From: Vanessa cardui
Taxonomy: Eukaryota > Arthropoda > Insecta > Lepidoptera > Nymphalidae
DNA length: 64,000 bases
NCBI RefSeq assembly: GCF_905220365.1
Contig: NC_061135.1
Coordinates: 9,391,501-9,455,500, forward strand
Direction: 5' to 3'
The position numbers and the translations under genes are program-made. A model generated the notes under the pieces. That model had not been told where the DNA came from and did no database searches. It worked only from the letters and a program-made list of their open reading frames with translations. This document shows, one piece after another, positions 46,661-57,923 of the stretch (positions are counted from its first letter, which is position 1; the number at the start of each line of letters is the position of its first letter).

Positions 46661-49030
46661 TATTATTATCGTTGTCTTGGGAACGAGTGATGTGTGGATT
46701 TCGAGTAGTATGGTTAGTTAGTCCACTAACTCGTCCAGATCTAGATGATTCAAAACAATGTATGCACCGCTAATATTACAAACAATATCACACTGCAAAT
46801 GTAATTATTTTCTTATGTATCTAGGTGATTTAAGGACATTTCGGTTTGACTGTACTGAATTATATTATGTAATATATGATACCCCGACGGTTTCGTGTAA
46901 ACACTTCCACAAAATTAACCCGTGGACCTGCGTGACTATCTCCCGTCCATCTGTGGTCTCGCTCTTAGTTGAACAAATATCTGTCGAGGGTGGGGAGTAC
47001 CTTAAGATTACTCAAGTGATCCTTCGAGTAATGTTATATAGAATCAAGAGTATTTGAACTACTAATAGAAGTATTTTATCAATTCTGTCGAATATGTGGA
47101 CGTTCAACAAATCTATATATGTTTAATATAGATATCTAGATACACTTGTGTATGTATCCAATTCATTTAAGAGGTTTTTTTTCTATTTTTATTCGAAAAA
47201 ATCCTCGGGCACTTGTTTTATTTTATAAAACTTGGTAGGAAAGTTATTGTTAGACGCTAAAACTATTTAATTTGTAATAATGTACCTTTGATCAAAATAT
47301 TATGTTTTGATCGTAAATAAATTTCGAAAAAATAAATATAATATTTTCATTGTAAAATATTTAATCAACTTTATCAATAATTATGGTCCCACATTCATTA
47401 GTGAACTCATTTGGACACACGGGCTTCTCTGGCTCCGCATCGGTACTTACGAATAGAAATAATCACGTGGGTTGTTCAAGGTTATATGGATTAAAATTTT
47501 AAATGGATATTCGTAAATTTTGTAAGTTGCAAGTATTGGAATTGATGATAAAGTTACTGCTTATAACTAAAAGACAGAAATCACAGACTTTAAAATCTAT
47601 TCCATGGGATTTCTAAAGGGGATGAAATTTAGGCTGAAAATTAAATATTTTTGAAGATTTGAAATTGGAACTTTTTGCCTTTAGATATGATTGTTTTTCA
47701 TATAAGAGGTTAAAAGTGAGTGAGACGATCTTTCGATAGGTACAAAATGAGGCCTTTTCGAAATGTTTGAAATATGATTCCGAATAGAAACAAATGATCG
47801 ATCTTTATGGTTCGGTTTGTGAGTAATAAAATTGGTGCCATTTTTCTGAAAATTCATTCTTATACAAAATATCATGACAATTTTCAGTATGTAGAAAAGC
47901 TTCACTTTTTAAATTTCCGAATAAAATTTGGTCAAAAAGGATAAGAGGTAAGAAAAAGTAAAACCTGTAAGTTTCTACTTGGGGTATTTACTAAAAAAGG
48001 TTATTTAGTTTATATTTAGAATTTCAAAAAATCTCTTCATCCCTAACGTTTGATTTATTTATATGGGCTGGCTTATTTATGGGGATCGGAGATTAAAGAA
48101 AGGTACTATACGCAAAATAAGTATAAAAGAAATGTATTACAGTCTGGTTTTAAAATATATTTCTTAAGTTTGAATCAAAGTAACATCAATAGGGATTTGT
48201 ATCCTGTGACAAATGACCTGATTCCTCGATCCGTTTATAAGCCGAATTTATGAAAAGAAACCACAAGAAGATGCTGTTGTTTGTTCGCCTGGAATAATAT
48301 TTTTAAACCAAGCTATGGATGACGTAGACATTCACAAATCTGTAGACGTTTGATCGTATCTTGTTTATAAAGCTTAAATATATTAGCAGTCTAGAATAAC
48401 ATATTTATTAACTCCCTTGTCACTTTTTCTGTTATAATAATGACAGGTAATTGTATACGTCATCATTCATCATTGCGACGATTTAAAAGTCATAGTAATA
48501 GTCATTATTTTATCAGTACATTTATAATGTATATAAAATGTATGCTAACAATATTGACCTCCTTACATTATATTCGAAGTTATAAGATCTCTATTCAATT
48601 TTTATAAATCACTGCAGATGCAGCCGGAGTACCATCTGCGTCCTTCAATAAAAGCGCGTACATAACAACCATTAGTCGACTTAGATAGTACATTTATTAT
48701 TGAAATCTTGTCGTTTCACATTTCTAAGCTTACTGGATATTGGAATAGGTCTTGCTTGAAACATCACTTTAAATTAGAGTAAAATTAAACTATCTCAAAT
48801 AGTAAAGTCATTTTGACAGTGTAAACTTAAAATTAATTATAGAACACGATCGTCACTTCTGAGAAAGTGATATTAGGCGAAGTTGACAATAATAATAATA
48901 ATAACCAATTCAAGCACTCACGCCTACACACGTGTTACATGCCAGTTTCGTAAATCATCAATCATAAATCAGTTTTAAATATATCTCAAGTAAGATACGA
49001 TATAAAGATAAATATTTTTATATACGATCG
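46661..49030. other. Anonymous DNA, no established gene
   Basis: The 99-codon plus frame at 46758-47057 has no recognisable domain, signal peptide or splice context and I do not call it a gene. The frames at 47681-47905 and 48050-48253 are likewise unrecognised. Confidence 0.4.
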
Positions 49031-49035
49031 ATGGA

Positions 49036-49104
49036 CGATGGATGGATTGTGTGAAAGACGATATGGCTGGAAGAAATGTTACCTGTGAGATGACGTCAGG
49101 CAGG
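49036..49104 (+). pseudogene. LINE reverse-transcriptase C-terminal scrap
   Basis: The plus-strand frame starting CGA at 49036 reads R-W-M-D-C-V-K-D-D-M followed by N-V-T-C-E-M-T-S. This matches the conserved C-terminal block (RW-DCVK-DM...EMT-DR) of insect endonuclease/reverse-transcriptase LINE proteins. The usual GRPKK before it and the W-K-K-K-T after it are not present, so only about 23 codons survive. Confidence 0.65.
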
Positions 49105-49660
49105 ATGATGATGCTATTTTAATGTATTTAACGGTCACTCTTTAATTTATATTACAATCAGACTATTAATAGATGTCACATTGGAGTAATAACATTATTA
49201 ATAATGCATTTGATTTATAAAACGAAAACATTGGGTTTTTAAGAAACAATTTTTATTAAAATAGAAACTTCATGAACGCAAAAGTGTTATTCTGCGTAAA
49301 AAAAAATCAAATGATTCGGGGCTTAAGTCTGAAATCTTTATTTTTACGCCAGAAGCCTCGAGCTGACAATGTATTTTCTTCTCGTTGGCGTTAGGAATTC
49401 TCCTGAGAATTCTGAAGCCTTTAAAACTCAGTAAAGATTTCACAATTTTCCCCACGGGCTATTACTTACTCGACCACTCTAAATCCCTATTATATAATAA
49501 TTTGACGTAATCAAATTTCATTATTGTTAATAGAAGGTTATTAAGTTCGTACATAAATTTATAAAAATAGAAAATTAAAAAAAAGAAAAGTTATGGGTTG
49601 TATACATATTTCATGCGTAGTCAATTAATCTTTACTTTTATTACCAACTTTGGTCTGGGC
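49105..49660. other. Anonymous AT-rich DNA
   Basis: The 61-codon minus frame at 49270-49455 has no recognised domain. Confidence 0.45.
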
Positions 49661-49666
49661 GACTAG

Positions 49667-49848
49667 TCTCAAGGTAATCTTTTTTATCTCGCTGGAATTT
49701 GGGCTGTATGTAAGACCCACCAGTGCCCTAGACGCCGAGCTCGCTCCGGGATACCGGAATATCCATTTAAAAACCAGAGGTGCTCTCCGTATCTTCGGCG
49801 GACGCCACGGGATCGCTTTCGCAAACTACCGTGACAATCTCAAGGTAA
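49667..49848 (+). other. GC-rich block between 11-bp direct repeats
   Basis: tctcaaggtaa occurs at 49667-49677 and 49838-49848. Between them is a strikingly GC-rich, CpG-containing stretch (for example gacgccgagctcgctccggg). The plus frame from 49650 stays open through both repeats for 67 codons and includes G-A-L-R-I-F-G-G-R-H-G-I-A-F. No known domain is recognised. The direct repeats could be a target duplication of an unknown insertion, or two splice-donor-like sites (AAG|GTAA). Confidence 0.4.
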
Positions 49849-49904
49849 CCTAGCCAACCGCGAATAAAATATTATCCTGCAAAAATATATATACTCCTTG
49901 TTCT

Positions 49905-50060
49905 TATAATACGATACAACTGGAAATAGCTCAGGCGTACGAAGTATTATACACACTTCCAACTCCCAGACTCCAATAACTTTTTATCGATCCGACCGGG
50001 GTTGGAATCCAGGCCCTTGGGATCTGTTTTATTTCTTGCCACTAGATCAACGAGGCTGTT
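49905..50060 (-). mobile_element. tRNA-derived SINE-like element (family E)
   Basis: The minus strand begins cagcctcgttgatctagtgg, a tRNA-like head with A-box-like TTGATCTAGTGG and a decayed B-box (GGATTCCAACCCC). It continues ggagtctgggagttggaagt and cgcctgagctatttccagtt. The order matches a lepidopteran SINE family I recognise. No duplication was found. Confidence 0.6.
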
Positions 50061-50062
50061 AG

Positions 50063-50438
50063 ATAATATTTGGTACGAGGAAAATCCGGCGGACGTTTTC
50101 GTCTCAGTGTATAAATATATAAATAGAAGTTGATGATTTGCACAACAAAGCGATAGTAATAAAAAAAAATCATAATAATTTTTTTACGTGTGCCAACTTT
50201 AGAGGTAATCTATCAAATTGTAAATCTGGTTTGTTGTTAAAGATCAACTATGTGATTTTCTGCTTTCCGAAACGGTGGCAGACTTTAAATATTGACGATT
50301 CAAAACAGATTTATTGTAAAGTTTTACTTGAAAATAATTTATCGGATTCGGATTTATTGTTTAAATTTATATTGATCTCAAAAGTCTTCATAAATATTAA
50401 TTTATTCCTTTAACATATTCATCTGTATTAAAATTAAT
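50063..50438. other. Anonymous AT-rich DNA
   Basis: The 91-codon frame at 50138-50413 has no recognised domain. Confidence 0.45.
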
Positions 50439-50439
50439 T

Positions 50440-50620
50440 GTGTGTTCCAGTTTGAAGGACAAATGCGCCAGGGTATCTGCAACAAGGGACGTAACATCTT
50501 ACCTCCCAAGGTTAATGGAAGTTCGATGTAAGGTAAGATTGGTTAATATTTCTTCTATGGGTCGTGATGATGGCTTAGCATCAGATGGCCTATTTGCTCG
50601 TCCAACTGTAATATAAAACA
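50440..50620 (+). repeat. Family B repeat fragment
   Basis: gtgtgttccagtttgaagga, aacaagggacgtaacatctt, acctcccaaggttaatggaa, gattggttaatatttcttct and cagatggcctatttgctcgt follow family B from its middle to its 3' end, with moderate divergence. The first 90 bases are missing. Confidence 0.7.
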
Positions 50621-51610
50621 TAAGAAAACTTTCATTTGTTAGTTCAGTGGCGAATACATCACTATTAAAATTGTAATTCTAGATATATGGGATCTTTAGA
50701 TATTTTCGACTTAAAAATTTGCTTCAAACTAACTGGATGAAGTAAACCCTACGTCGGGGATTTAGAAACACAAATACCCAAACTACGACGACATTCGTAC
50801 TACATGTACCAATATTTGTCATGACCAAGCCTAGCTAGTACCAGTGCCAACTGCATCAATCAGCTATGAAGTAAATATAGGAAGTATAAAGTTTTTAACC
50901 GAAACAAAGAGCATTTACAGTTGAACATAATAAAATGTTAAAATAATAATAACTCAAGATTATTTAAAATATTTCTTACTATCAGTGAAACGTAATCTTT
51001 TAATAAAGAACGTGTTTGTCTTTCTTTTCTAAGAACCGCTTCTAATAAATATTTCTGTAATATACAGGTACTCTATGTGTTATTGATAAATATAAGCTTA
51101 ATAGAAAAATAACTTTAAAGTATTTTTTTAATTTAATGTTATTTTCGGTCTATTTTCATTTTGAAATGTCAATATTTTATATTGTATTGCAGAAAAAAAA
51201 TTTATAATACAAAGATTTTCACATGTTCGTGGATGAACGATATAAATCAAATCTTATTAAGTGCAACAGGCGGATTTAATAAATAAAGATAAAGCATAAA
51301 TTAAGATAAAACAGCGATTTACTTATGGCCTTAATATTCTAATACAAAAATATATATTACAAAATTCATACATGCTTATCATACAAAATTCATTTATACT
51401 TATAATGTCGTACGTTATATTTTTATTCATACATAAAGTTATATCGAGTAAAAATATAATACCGATTTAAAAACTAAATCGCATTGCTATGCAGATATCT
51501 ATTTTACGACTTATGAAAATAAAATTGTAAAAAAATAATTTTATTCTAAGGATTTCATGCAATCCAGACGCGCAGACACGTCATCATAATATGTACATTA
51601 TATCGCCAAG
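50621..51610. other. Anonymous AT-rich DNA
   Basis: The minus strand at 50740-50850 may hold another decayed SINE (gggtatttgtgtttctaaat), too weak to call. Confidence 0.4.
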
Positions 51611-51611
51611 C

Positions 51612-51752
51612 AATAATACTTAGTATCGTTGTATTTCGGTTTGAAGGGTGATTGTACCAGTACAACAGGCACAAGAGACATAAAATCTTAGCTCCAAAGG
51701 ATGGTGGCGCAATGACGATGTAAGATGGTTAATATTTCTTATCGTTAATAGC
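51612..51752 (+). repeat. Family B repeat fragment
   Basis: cttagtatcgttgtatttcg, gtttgaagggtgattgtacc, aacaggcacaagagacataa, ggatggtggcgcaatgacga and gttaatatttctta follow the middle of family B. It ends before the ggtggcccatatg part. Confidence 0.7.
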
Positions 51753-52140
51753 GCGACTATGAGCGAAAAAAGGATAGCAATCGATTTTAAACGTTTAACT
51801 AAAAGAGAAAAAAAATTCAAACATCGATCACAGATTTTCGTCTTCACAATATATCAATATAACTGAATGTATAGCGAGTAACTAAAGAATCGTTCCCCAC
51901 GGATGTTGAGCACAATTCAGCCAATATGCTATAAATCTTGAACCCAGACCACATGTCTACTGAAACAATCATTGTCTGCATATTCAAATAGTCATAATAA
52001 CAATAGTTGTTTGTTATATACTCTTAATTACCATTATTTTAGTATTTCAACTTGTTTATTCATCTCGTTTCGACGAATATAATTTGTTGTACTTGTGATG
52101 ATTTATTATATTATATATTCTATTTTTATATCGTGATCAT
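51753..52140. other. Anonymous AT-rich DNA
   Basis: No gene or repeat recognised upstream of the LINE. Confidence 0.5.
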
Positions 52141-52149
52141 AAACAGTAA

Positions 52150-53462
52150 ATAATCAAGCCTTTGATTGTGTTCAGCATGAAACTCTGGTCAGGAAACTAT
52201 ATCACTACGGAATTAGAGAATGTGCACTCGACCTTTTGACTTCCTATCTTAACAATAGAATTCAGAGGGTTGACGTTAAAGGGACAAGGTCTCCTGGGGT
52301 CTCAGTTGGTATGGGGGTCCCACAAGGATCAATTCTTGGACCTTTTCTATTCCTCATATACATAAATGACTTGCCCTTTCTTGTTGGGAACAAACATGAT
52401 ATAGTATTGTTTGCTGATGATACCTCTTTGGTTTTTAAAATTAATAGGAAACAGGTTCAGTATGACGATGTAAACAATGCTATGTCCGATATAGTACATT
52501 GGTTTAGCGTAAATAATCTTAGACTGAATAATAAAAAAACTAAAATTGTAAAATTTAGCACACCAAATGTGCAAAATGTAAAACCCGATGTACTTATCAA
52601 TGGGGAATCGATGGATCCAGTTGAAACAACTGAATTTCTTGGCCTTACTCTTGATGTCAAGTTACAGTGGCTCCCCCACATAAACGGATTGGCGGGTAGA
52701 CTGAGTTCTGCGGCATTTGCGGTCACAAAAATTAGATTACTTACTGATGTTGATACGGCTCGACTAGTATATTTTAGTTACTTTCATAGTATAATGTCCT
52801 ACGGTATTATGCTTTGGGGTAACGCAGCCGCTATCCAAACTATATTTGTGCTGCAGAAGAGGGCTATTCGCGCAATCTATAACCTAGGAGCCAAGGAATC
52901 ATTAAGGCATAGATTTAAAGAAATTAAGATATTGACTGTTGCTTCTCAATACATATTTTGTAATGTTTTGTATGTACGGAAAAATATTAATGTTTTTATG
53001 AGAAAATGTGATTCTCATAACATTGGTACAAGGAACAAACACAATCTTGTTACTCCTGTTACTCGACTGCATAGAGTCAGTAACTCTTTTGTGGTGCAAT
53101 GTATACGCTTCTACAACAGGATCCCAGAAAGCGTTCAAAATGCTTCTGTTGCCAAATTTAAAAAAAATGTTAAGGAACGCTTGTGTGCAAAAGGTTACTA
53201 TACAATTAGCGAGTTTATGTTTGATAGCACACCTTGGGAATGAAACGATCGCCTCCTGGCTATTTCTAATCACATACTACTATGTACCTTATAAATTTGA
53301 CAAAAAAAAAATAACAGAAAAAAAGACCAGCTGAGTTTCTTTCGCCGGTTCTTCTCAGGTCAGGGTGTTTCTTTTTCCGAACCGGTGGTAGTGTTTATTT
53401 GACAATCAATAAGTAAGTGTAATGCTTTTATATTGAATAAAGGAATTTGAGTTTGAGTTTGA
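52150..53462 (+). mobile_element. 5'-truncated jockey-like non-LTR retrotransposon (LINE)
   Basis: LINE-like sequence begins at about 52155 in the middle of the reverse-transcriptase coding region. It continues through the stop at 53243, a 3' untranslated region with gagtttctttcgccggttct and ccgaaccggtggtagtg, an AATAAA at 53436-53441 and a simple tail of tttgag units ending near 53462. The 3' region is the forward version of the tails found reversed at 25.0, 38.7 and 57.7 kb. Severe 5' truncation is normal for target-primed insertions. No clear target-site duplication could be identified. Confidence 0.88.
52158..53243 (+). CDS. Reverse transcriptase, C-terminal two-thirds, jockey-like LINE
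   Basis: The frame is open for 361 codons from GCC at 52158 (A-F-D-C-V-Q-H, the block that normally follows D-L-S-K) to TGA at 53241-53243. The first internal ATG is at 52236, but homology extends upstream, so translation did not start there in the intact element. Counting from that ATG: GVPQGSILGP (27-36) is the RT substrate-binding block, FADD (59-62, DNA 52410-52421) contains two catalytic aspartates, NNLRLNNKKTK (93-103) and FLGLTLD (134-140) follow. The end has LPE/IPESVQNASV and KGYYTISEFM, typical of lepidopteran jockey ORF2 C-termini. The endonuclease domain and the N-terminal RT fingers are absent. An intact relative copies its RNA into nicked chromosomal DNA; this copy lacks a promoter and half the enzyme. 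No stop or frameshift was seen in it, suggesting a fairly recent insertion. Confidence 0.9.
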   Translation, partial: AFDCVQHETLVRKLYHYGIRECALDLLTSYLNNRIQRVDVKGTRSPGVSVGMGVPQGSILGPFLFLIYINDLPFLVGNKHDIVLFADDTSLVFKINRKQVQYDDVNNAMSDIVHWFSVNNLRLNNKKTKIVKFSTPNVQNVKPDVLINGESMDPVETTEFLGLTLDVKLQWLPHINGLAGRLSSAAFAVTKIRLLTDVDTARLVYFSYFHSIMSYGIMLWGNAAAIQTIFVLQKRAIRAIYNLGAKESLRHRFKEIKILTVASQYIFCNVLYVRKNINVFMRKCDSHNIGTRNKHNLVTPVTRLHRVSNSFVVQCIRFYNRIPESVQNASVAKFKKNVKERLCAKGYYTISEFMFDSTPWE

Positions 53463-53920
53463 TATTTGCATAATTAATAGGGACATCAATCATCAATATC
53501 AGTAAAGCAACCAAAACTAACATATCTAACACAGAACATTATCGTCCAATGATGAAAATTCAATTAAAAAAAAAGAAAACTATATCAAAAAATTGAAAAG
53601 AGTTATTTTAAACTCAAAGTGATCACGTGAACGCTATGAGTTCCTATGAGAAATATTTATTAATTTTAATTGTTTCTTTAGTTCACTCGCCTTACTTTTC
53701 TAAAGCTCGCATCGACGTATTAACTGCACAACTATAAAGTTACCCATATATTGCTATGCTTAAATCAACGGGCACACAGTAATCGCCTTTGGAGCTGCAG
53801 AAAAACTAACGGCAGGATTTAGCATGGCGCACTACAAAAACTAGAAATGACAGATTTACAGTTTTGTATACCCATTCAAGATTATAGTTTACAAAAAATA
53901 AGCATTCAAAATCTTTTGTT
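53463..53920. other. Anonymous AT-rich DNA
   Basis: No gene or repeat recognised between the LINE tail and the inverted-repeat element. Confidence 0.5.
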
Positions 53921-53922
53921 TC

Positions 53923-54290
53923 AATAAATTTTTATAAATAAAAAAAAACCGCCTTCAAAAATGAACTAAAAAGAAAAAAATAATCATTTACATCCATATC
54001 CAAGTTACGATTTTTTAATCACCTCTCAAAGTCGGTGCCAACATTGCTTATATAGGTACATAATACATACATACAAAAACTAAATCTATTTATTGTATAG
54101 ATGACACCATTAGACAAACCTTACTATCGATACAAATTAAATTATTTCAATATAGGAATTTATTTACTTTGTTGGCACCGCCTTCAAAAGGTGATTAAAA
54201 AATCGTAACTTGGATATGGATGTAACTGATTATTTTTTTCTTTTTAGTTCATTTTTGAAGGCGGTTTTTTTTTATTTATAAAAATTTATT
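53923..54290. mobile_element. Element with 120-bp near-perfect terminal inverted repeats
   Basis: The arm at 53923-54042 (with accgccttcaaaaatgaac, catccatatccaagttacga and gtcggtgccaac) is matched by the reverse complement at 54171-54290. The match is near-perfect except around gtcggt/ccgcct and the ttaca/ctga positions. The 128-bp centre is AT-rich and non-coding. The structure is that of a fold-back or MITE-like element, or of two inverted copies of a terminus. No target duplication was identified. Confidence 0.85.
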
Positions 54291-54995
54291 TAATGCTTTT
54301 CAGTGTGGTTTTGTTATTTATAATTACAATTGGTAGTGTTTGTCATTCACTTTATTATACTCAGTACATTTCGGCTTTCGACTCTAAACATAACTCAACG
54401 CCGTTTCAATACGATGTGGACTGCAACTCAAATTAAGCGTTACCTAAGTTACAATAGCCTAATGTTAACTGCTCATCGCCAATTAGACAATACCGTTTTT
54501 CCCGATGCAATGCCGTTAATCATTGAGGAATTCTCCTGGTAATCCACCATAGCTAGACTTCATCATAGGCATGTTTACTAACATCAATTGCTTGAAAACT
54601 ATCTTAAAGAAATAGAACTAAACCCGTAAAATAGTTACTTACTAATAGGTTCTGATTACCAGTTGTGGTCTTCATCATCAGTTCCACTTCATCAAATGTC
54701 ACTTTTCGTGAGCATATGACCAAGGCACTTTGAATAAAACCGAAATCATTATAGGTGTGCCTATAAAATTTGAGGAGTTCCCTCGATTTCTCCAGGATCC
54801 CATCATCAGATCCTGATTTCCTGACAATGGGACCACCTGTAAAACATGCCCTTTCAAACAAAAAAAGAATTGTCAAAATCGGCCCAGCCATCTTCGAGTA
54901 ATTCGGTAACATACATAAAAAATAAAAAAAAAAAAAAAAAAAAAAGGCCCCGACGAATTGAGAACCTCCTCCTTTTTTTGAAGTCGGTTAAAAAC
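54291..54995. mobile_element. Repeat sharing the accg-cttcaaaaa terminus, with poly-A
   Basis: The block contains tctccaggatcccatcatca, gatttcctgacaatgggacc, a 23-base A run at 54924-54946, gacgaattgagaacctcctc and ends ttttgaagtcggttaaaaa. I recognise this 3' portion as a very common lepidopteran dispersed repeat. Its end, reversed, is ttaaccgacttcaaaaa, nearly the same as the outer terminus of the 120-bp repeats at 53.95 and 54.26 kb. The 102-codon minus frame (54604-54912) and 70-codon plus frame (54330-54542) lie in it; neither shows a known domain. Confidence 0.6.
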
Positions 54996-55665
54996 AAAAC
55001 AAAGCTAAAATTATATTATTGGTCCGTTGAATAAACAATAATAATATTGAAAACCAATGAAGTTCAGATCCCATCCGATATTTATAATTTTATTTATACT
55101 TTATTACCTTAAAGTGACACAAAAAATATCATTACAGTGAAATTAATTATTATTCAGTTTAATGAGATGCAACTCATTGAAATTTGAAATTAAGTTATTG
55201 CTTATCTAATAAAATACTTTTTCATTTTAGTGTTAATTTAATACTTCATTTAGTTTAAGTTGTTTCGAGCGGCTTATTGGAAAATTTGCAACAAATTTAA
55301 AATTAAACGAAGTACTTAAACAAATTCTCTTTAAATTGAATAAATTATAGCACTTTATTGAAGCTTATTGTATTTAATTACTGGAATATATTTTAACTAT
55401 TTGACCTACCTCGATAAAAATATTGAAGAAAATAAAAACTGACATCAAATTCATATTATTAAGAGAAATGTTGTTTGTTCATGTTGGTATTTTTAACGTT
55501 AATATATGAACAGTGTATCTAAAGACTCATTCATTCGTTCATTTTAGTTTTTAAGATGTTGATTTGGCAATTTATGAATGGTTGGTTAGAGTTTCGTAAG
55601 GCGGCAATTTTGGGAATAAGCAATGGATCACATACCAGTCCATGTACCAATATAATCATCTAATC
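54996..55665. other. Anonymous AT-rich DNA
   Basis: No gene or repeat recognised. Confidence 0.5.
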
Positions 55666-55669
55666 AAAT

Positions 55670-55896
55670 ATCATCTAAACAAAGTCACTTACCGCTATCT
55701 GTCCCTATGTATGCTAAGATCTTTAAAATTAGGCAACAGACTTTAATGCGATTTTTTTAATAGATAGAGTGATTCGAAAGGAAGGTTTTTGTATATAATA
55801 TATGGACCATATAGAAAAAAAATGTGATATTATATATCGTGAATAAACAAATTCTGTAGTATATTTAGTATAAGTATGGTGCGAAGCCGGGACTAG
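55670..55896 (+). mobile_element. Helitron-like non-autonomous element (second family)
   Basis: aaacaaagtcacttaccgct, taagatctttaaaattaggc, taatagatagagtgattcga and aaaggaaggtttttgtatat, ending gtgcgaagccgggaCTAG at 55893-55896. It is collinear with the copy at 26.1 kb. The base after CTAG is C rather than T. Confidence 0.65.
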
Positions 55897-57705
55897 CAAG
55901 TAAATAATAAATTAAGTATGCAACGAAATTAAAGTTACCAGTTTTTTGTTGAACTCAATCTTCAAATCTACAATACTTATCGCTACTGAATGCTACAAAA
56001 GTGTTTGGAAATAATGTGACTAAGAGGCAGTTTGCAGCAATAACTTTGTTTTCATTTGAACAAGCGCTTCCAGTACAACACGCATGTACGTTAGACATAA
56101 ACTTAACAAACAAGGTTTAATTAAAAATATACGTTTTGTAATTCAAGAATGAATTCATAACATATCATTATTTCATACGAAAACAGACAAGTTATACAAT
56201 TAAAGCCTAATTTTACCGGAATGTGATCCATATTTGTAGGTAATCATCTAACCATTAAATAAATTGTTTATTTGGAATAAGTTGGGAAATTAAGTTGTTT
56301 ATTGCTTATATCAATGCTTCTATATTCATATTTCCTATTTTTGTCTATCAAGATTTATACAGTAAATATTTTTGATTCATATTCCTTATTTAAAATAATA
56401 TGATTTTCTATCGTTTTACAATTGTTCACATATTAGCCTTACTTAAACTATATAGGTAATCGCTATACGCCCTCAGATTAAGGTGTTCTAAAAACAGGAC
56501 TAAGATTTCGTAGCAATTAAAAAAATAGGTCTATATTTTAACATTTAAGCAAATGTATTACTATTTCTGATACAATGCAACTACATAAAATCACAATTTT
56601 TCTAACTCCAATCAGATCACCTTACGTTCATACTCAATGAATAAGTGAATTGATTCTTATATTGATAAGAAGAGTGTTATGGTATGATCAGTTATCATAA
56701 AATAAATCCTCAGTAAAAAGGATCACAAAAATGTTACTCCTGATGGTGTTGTATTATTATCGTAACTTATTTTATGAATTTCATCTTACAAATAGTATAT
56801 ATCTTTGCCTGGAATTCACGCAAATGAAACCAGAACAGAAACACGTCAAAATATTATACAAGACAAATTATTATTTATTAAAATATTTCAGACGTTCCCT
56901 GTATTATTATTGCTGCCTGTAATTGGATCCAAATTACCGCATACCAATGATAAGGCAATTAGCCTCTGGGATGATTTATTGGTGACAAACAGCTTCAATG
57001 TGATAATAATAATAATTAATGGTGTTTCATTTACACAAATATTTAGCGAATAATTTTGATTTTCGAAAAACTTTGATCATTACGAAATTAATTTTATTTT
57101 CTTAAAATTTACAGTATTTATTATAGTTTAAAATATTTCTTTTTACCAGCTTTTTGTTATAATCATCCATTATCTTCCGTCTTTGAATCCAGATTAACAA
57201 ATTTTCATGTCAAATTCAAAATTTATTTTTCTACTGTGATTTATAACAAGGTCAAAACAAAAAGTATCTAACACACTAATATAATTCTATGATTGAATAT
57301 AACAATACAGCTAGAAGCTATACAACCTCTAATGATTATTATTTTTAAATATATTTTATTATTAGTGATAGGCTCACAGTATCATACGTTATATTTAGGA
57401 AATTAGTCTTGACGCAGGTTCGCCCACGTGTGTGGAGGAAACAGGTGTTTGTTAGTACTGTATTTACTTGTCTATTCTCAAGATAAAATTTTATGGTAGT
57501 ATAGTACAGGTGTGGAAATGTAACAGATAAACTCATATTCGCAACTTATATGTTATAAGATAATATCTCGATAAACTAATATTTGGACAAAGTTGCTTTC
57601 TAAATACACTATAGTACCTATGTATACGTATACGCATTGAACAAATTTATGTTATTGTTATTGCTTGTAATTATATAGAATTTTAATATTTATTGCCACT
57701 TTATT
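55897..57705. other. Anonymous AT-rich DNA
   Basis: 1.8 kb. The overlapping frames at 56731-57053 and the minus frame at 57345-57536 have no recognised domain. Confidence 0.45.
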
Positions 57706-57708
57706 ATA

Positions 57709-57822
57709 ATCAAAATCAAAATAAACTTTATTCAAGTAGGCTTTTACAAGCACTTTTGAATCGTCATTTTACAATTAAGAAAAACCGGCAAGAAACTCAG
57801 TAGTTTCTCTTTTTTGACATTT
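57709..57822 (-). mobile_element. Jockey-like LINE 3' tail, internally shortened
   Basis: aatcaaaatcaaaataaact, tttattcaagtaggctttta, agcacttttgaatcgtcatt and gaaaaaccggcaagaaactc. The ccaccggttcggaaag segment is missing between the last two landmarks. Confidence 0.78.
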
Positions 57823-57923
57823 ATTTATTTCATTTTGTTTTTTCTTTGATACATAATCTACGGTGAAAGGTACATAGTTCTAACTGAGTGTCCCAAGATA
57901 CCTTTCTTATCCATTATTATCAC

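Noticed and set aside
46758..47057. 99-codon open frame
   Set aside because: No recognisable domain, signal peptide, or splice context. A frame of this length is expected by chance in 64 kb, so it is not called a gene.
52347..53334. Antisense and alternative frames over the LINE
   Set aside because: They lie in other frames of the reverse-transcriptase sequence, which alone has family motifs.
54604..54912. 102-codon minus-strand frame
   Set aside because: It overlaps a common dispersed lepidopteran repeat read in the opposite sense and has no known domain.
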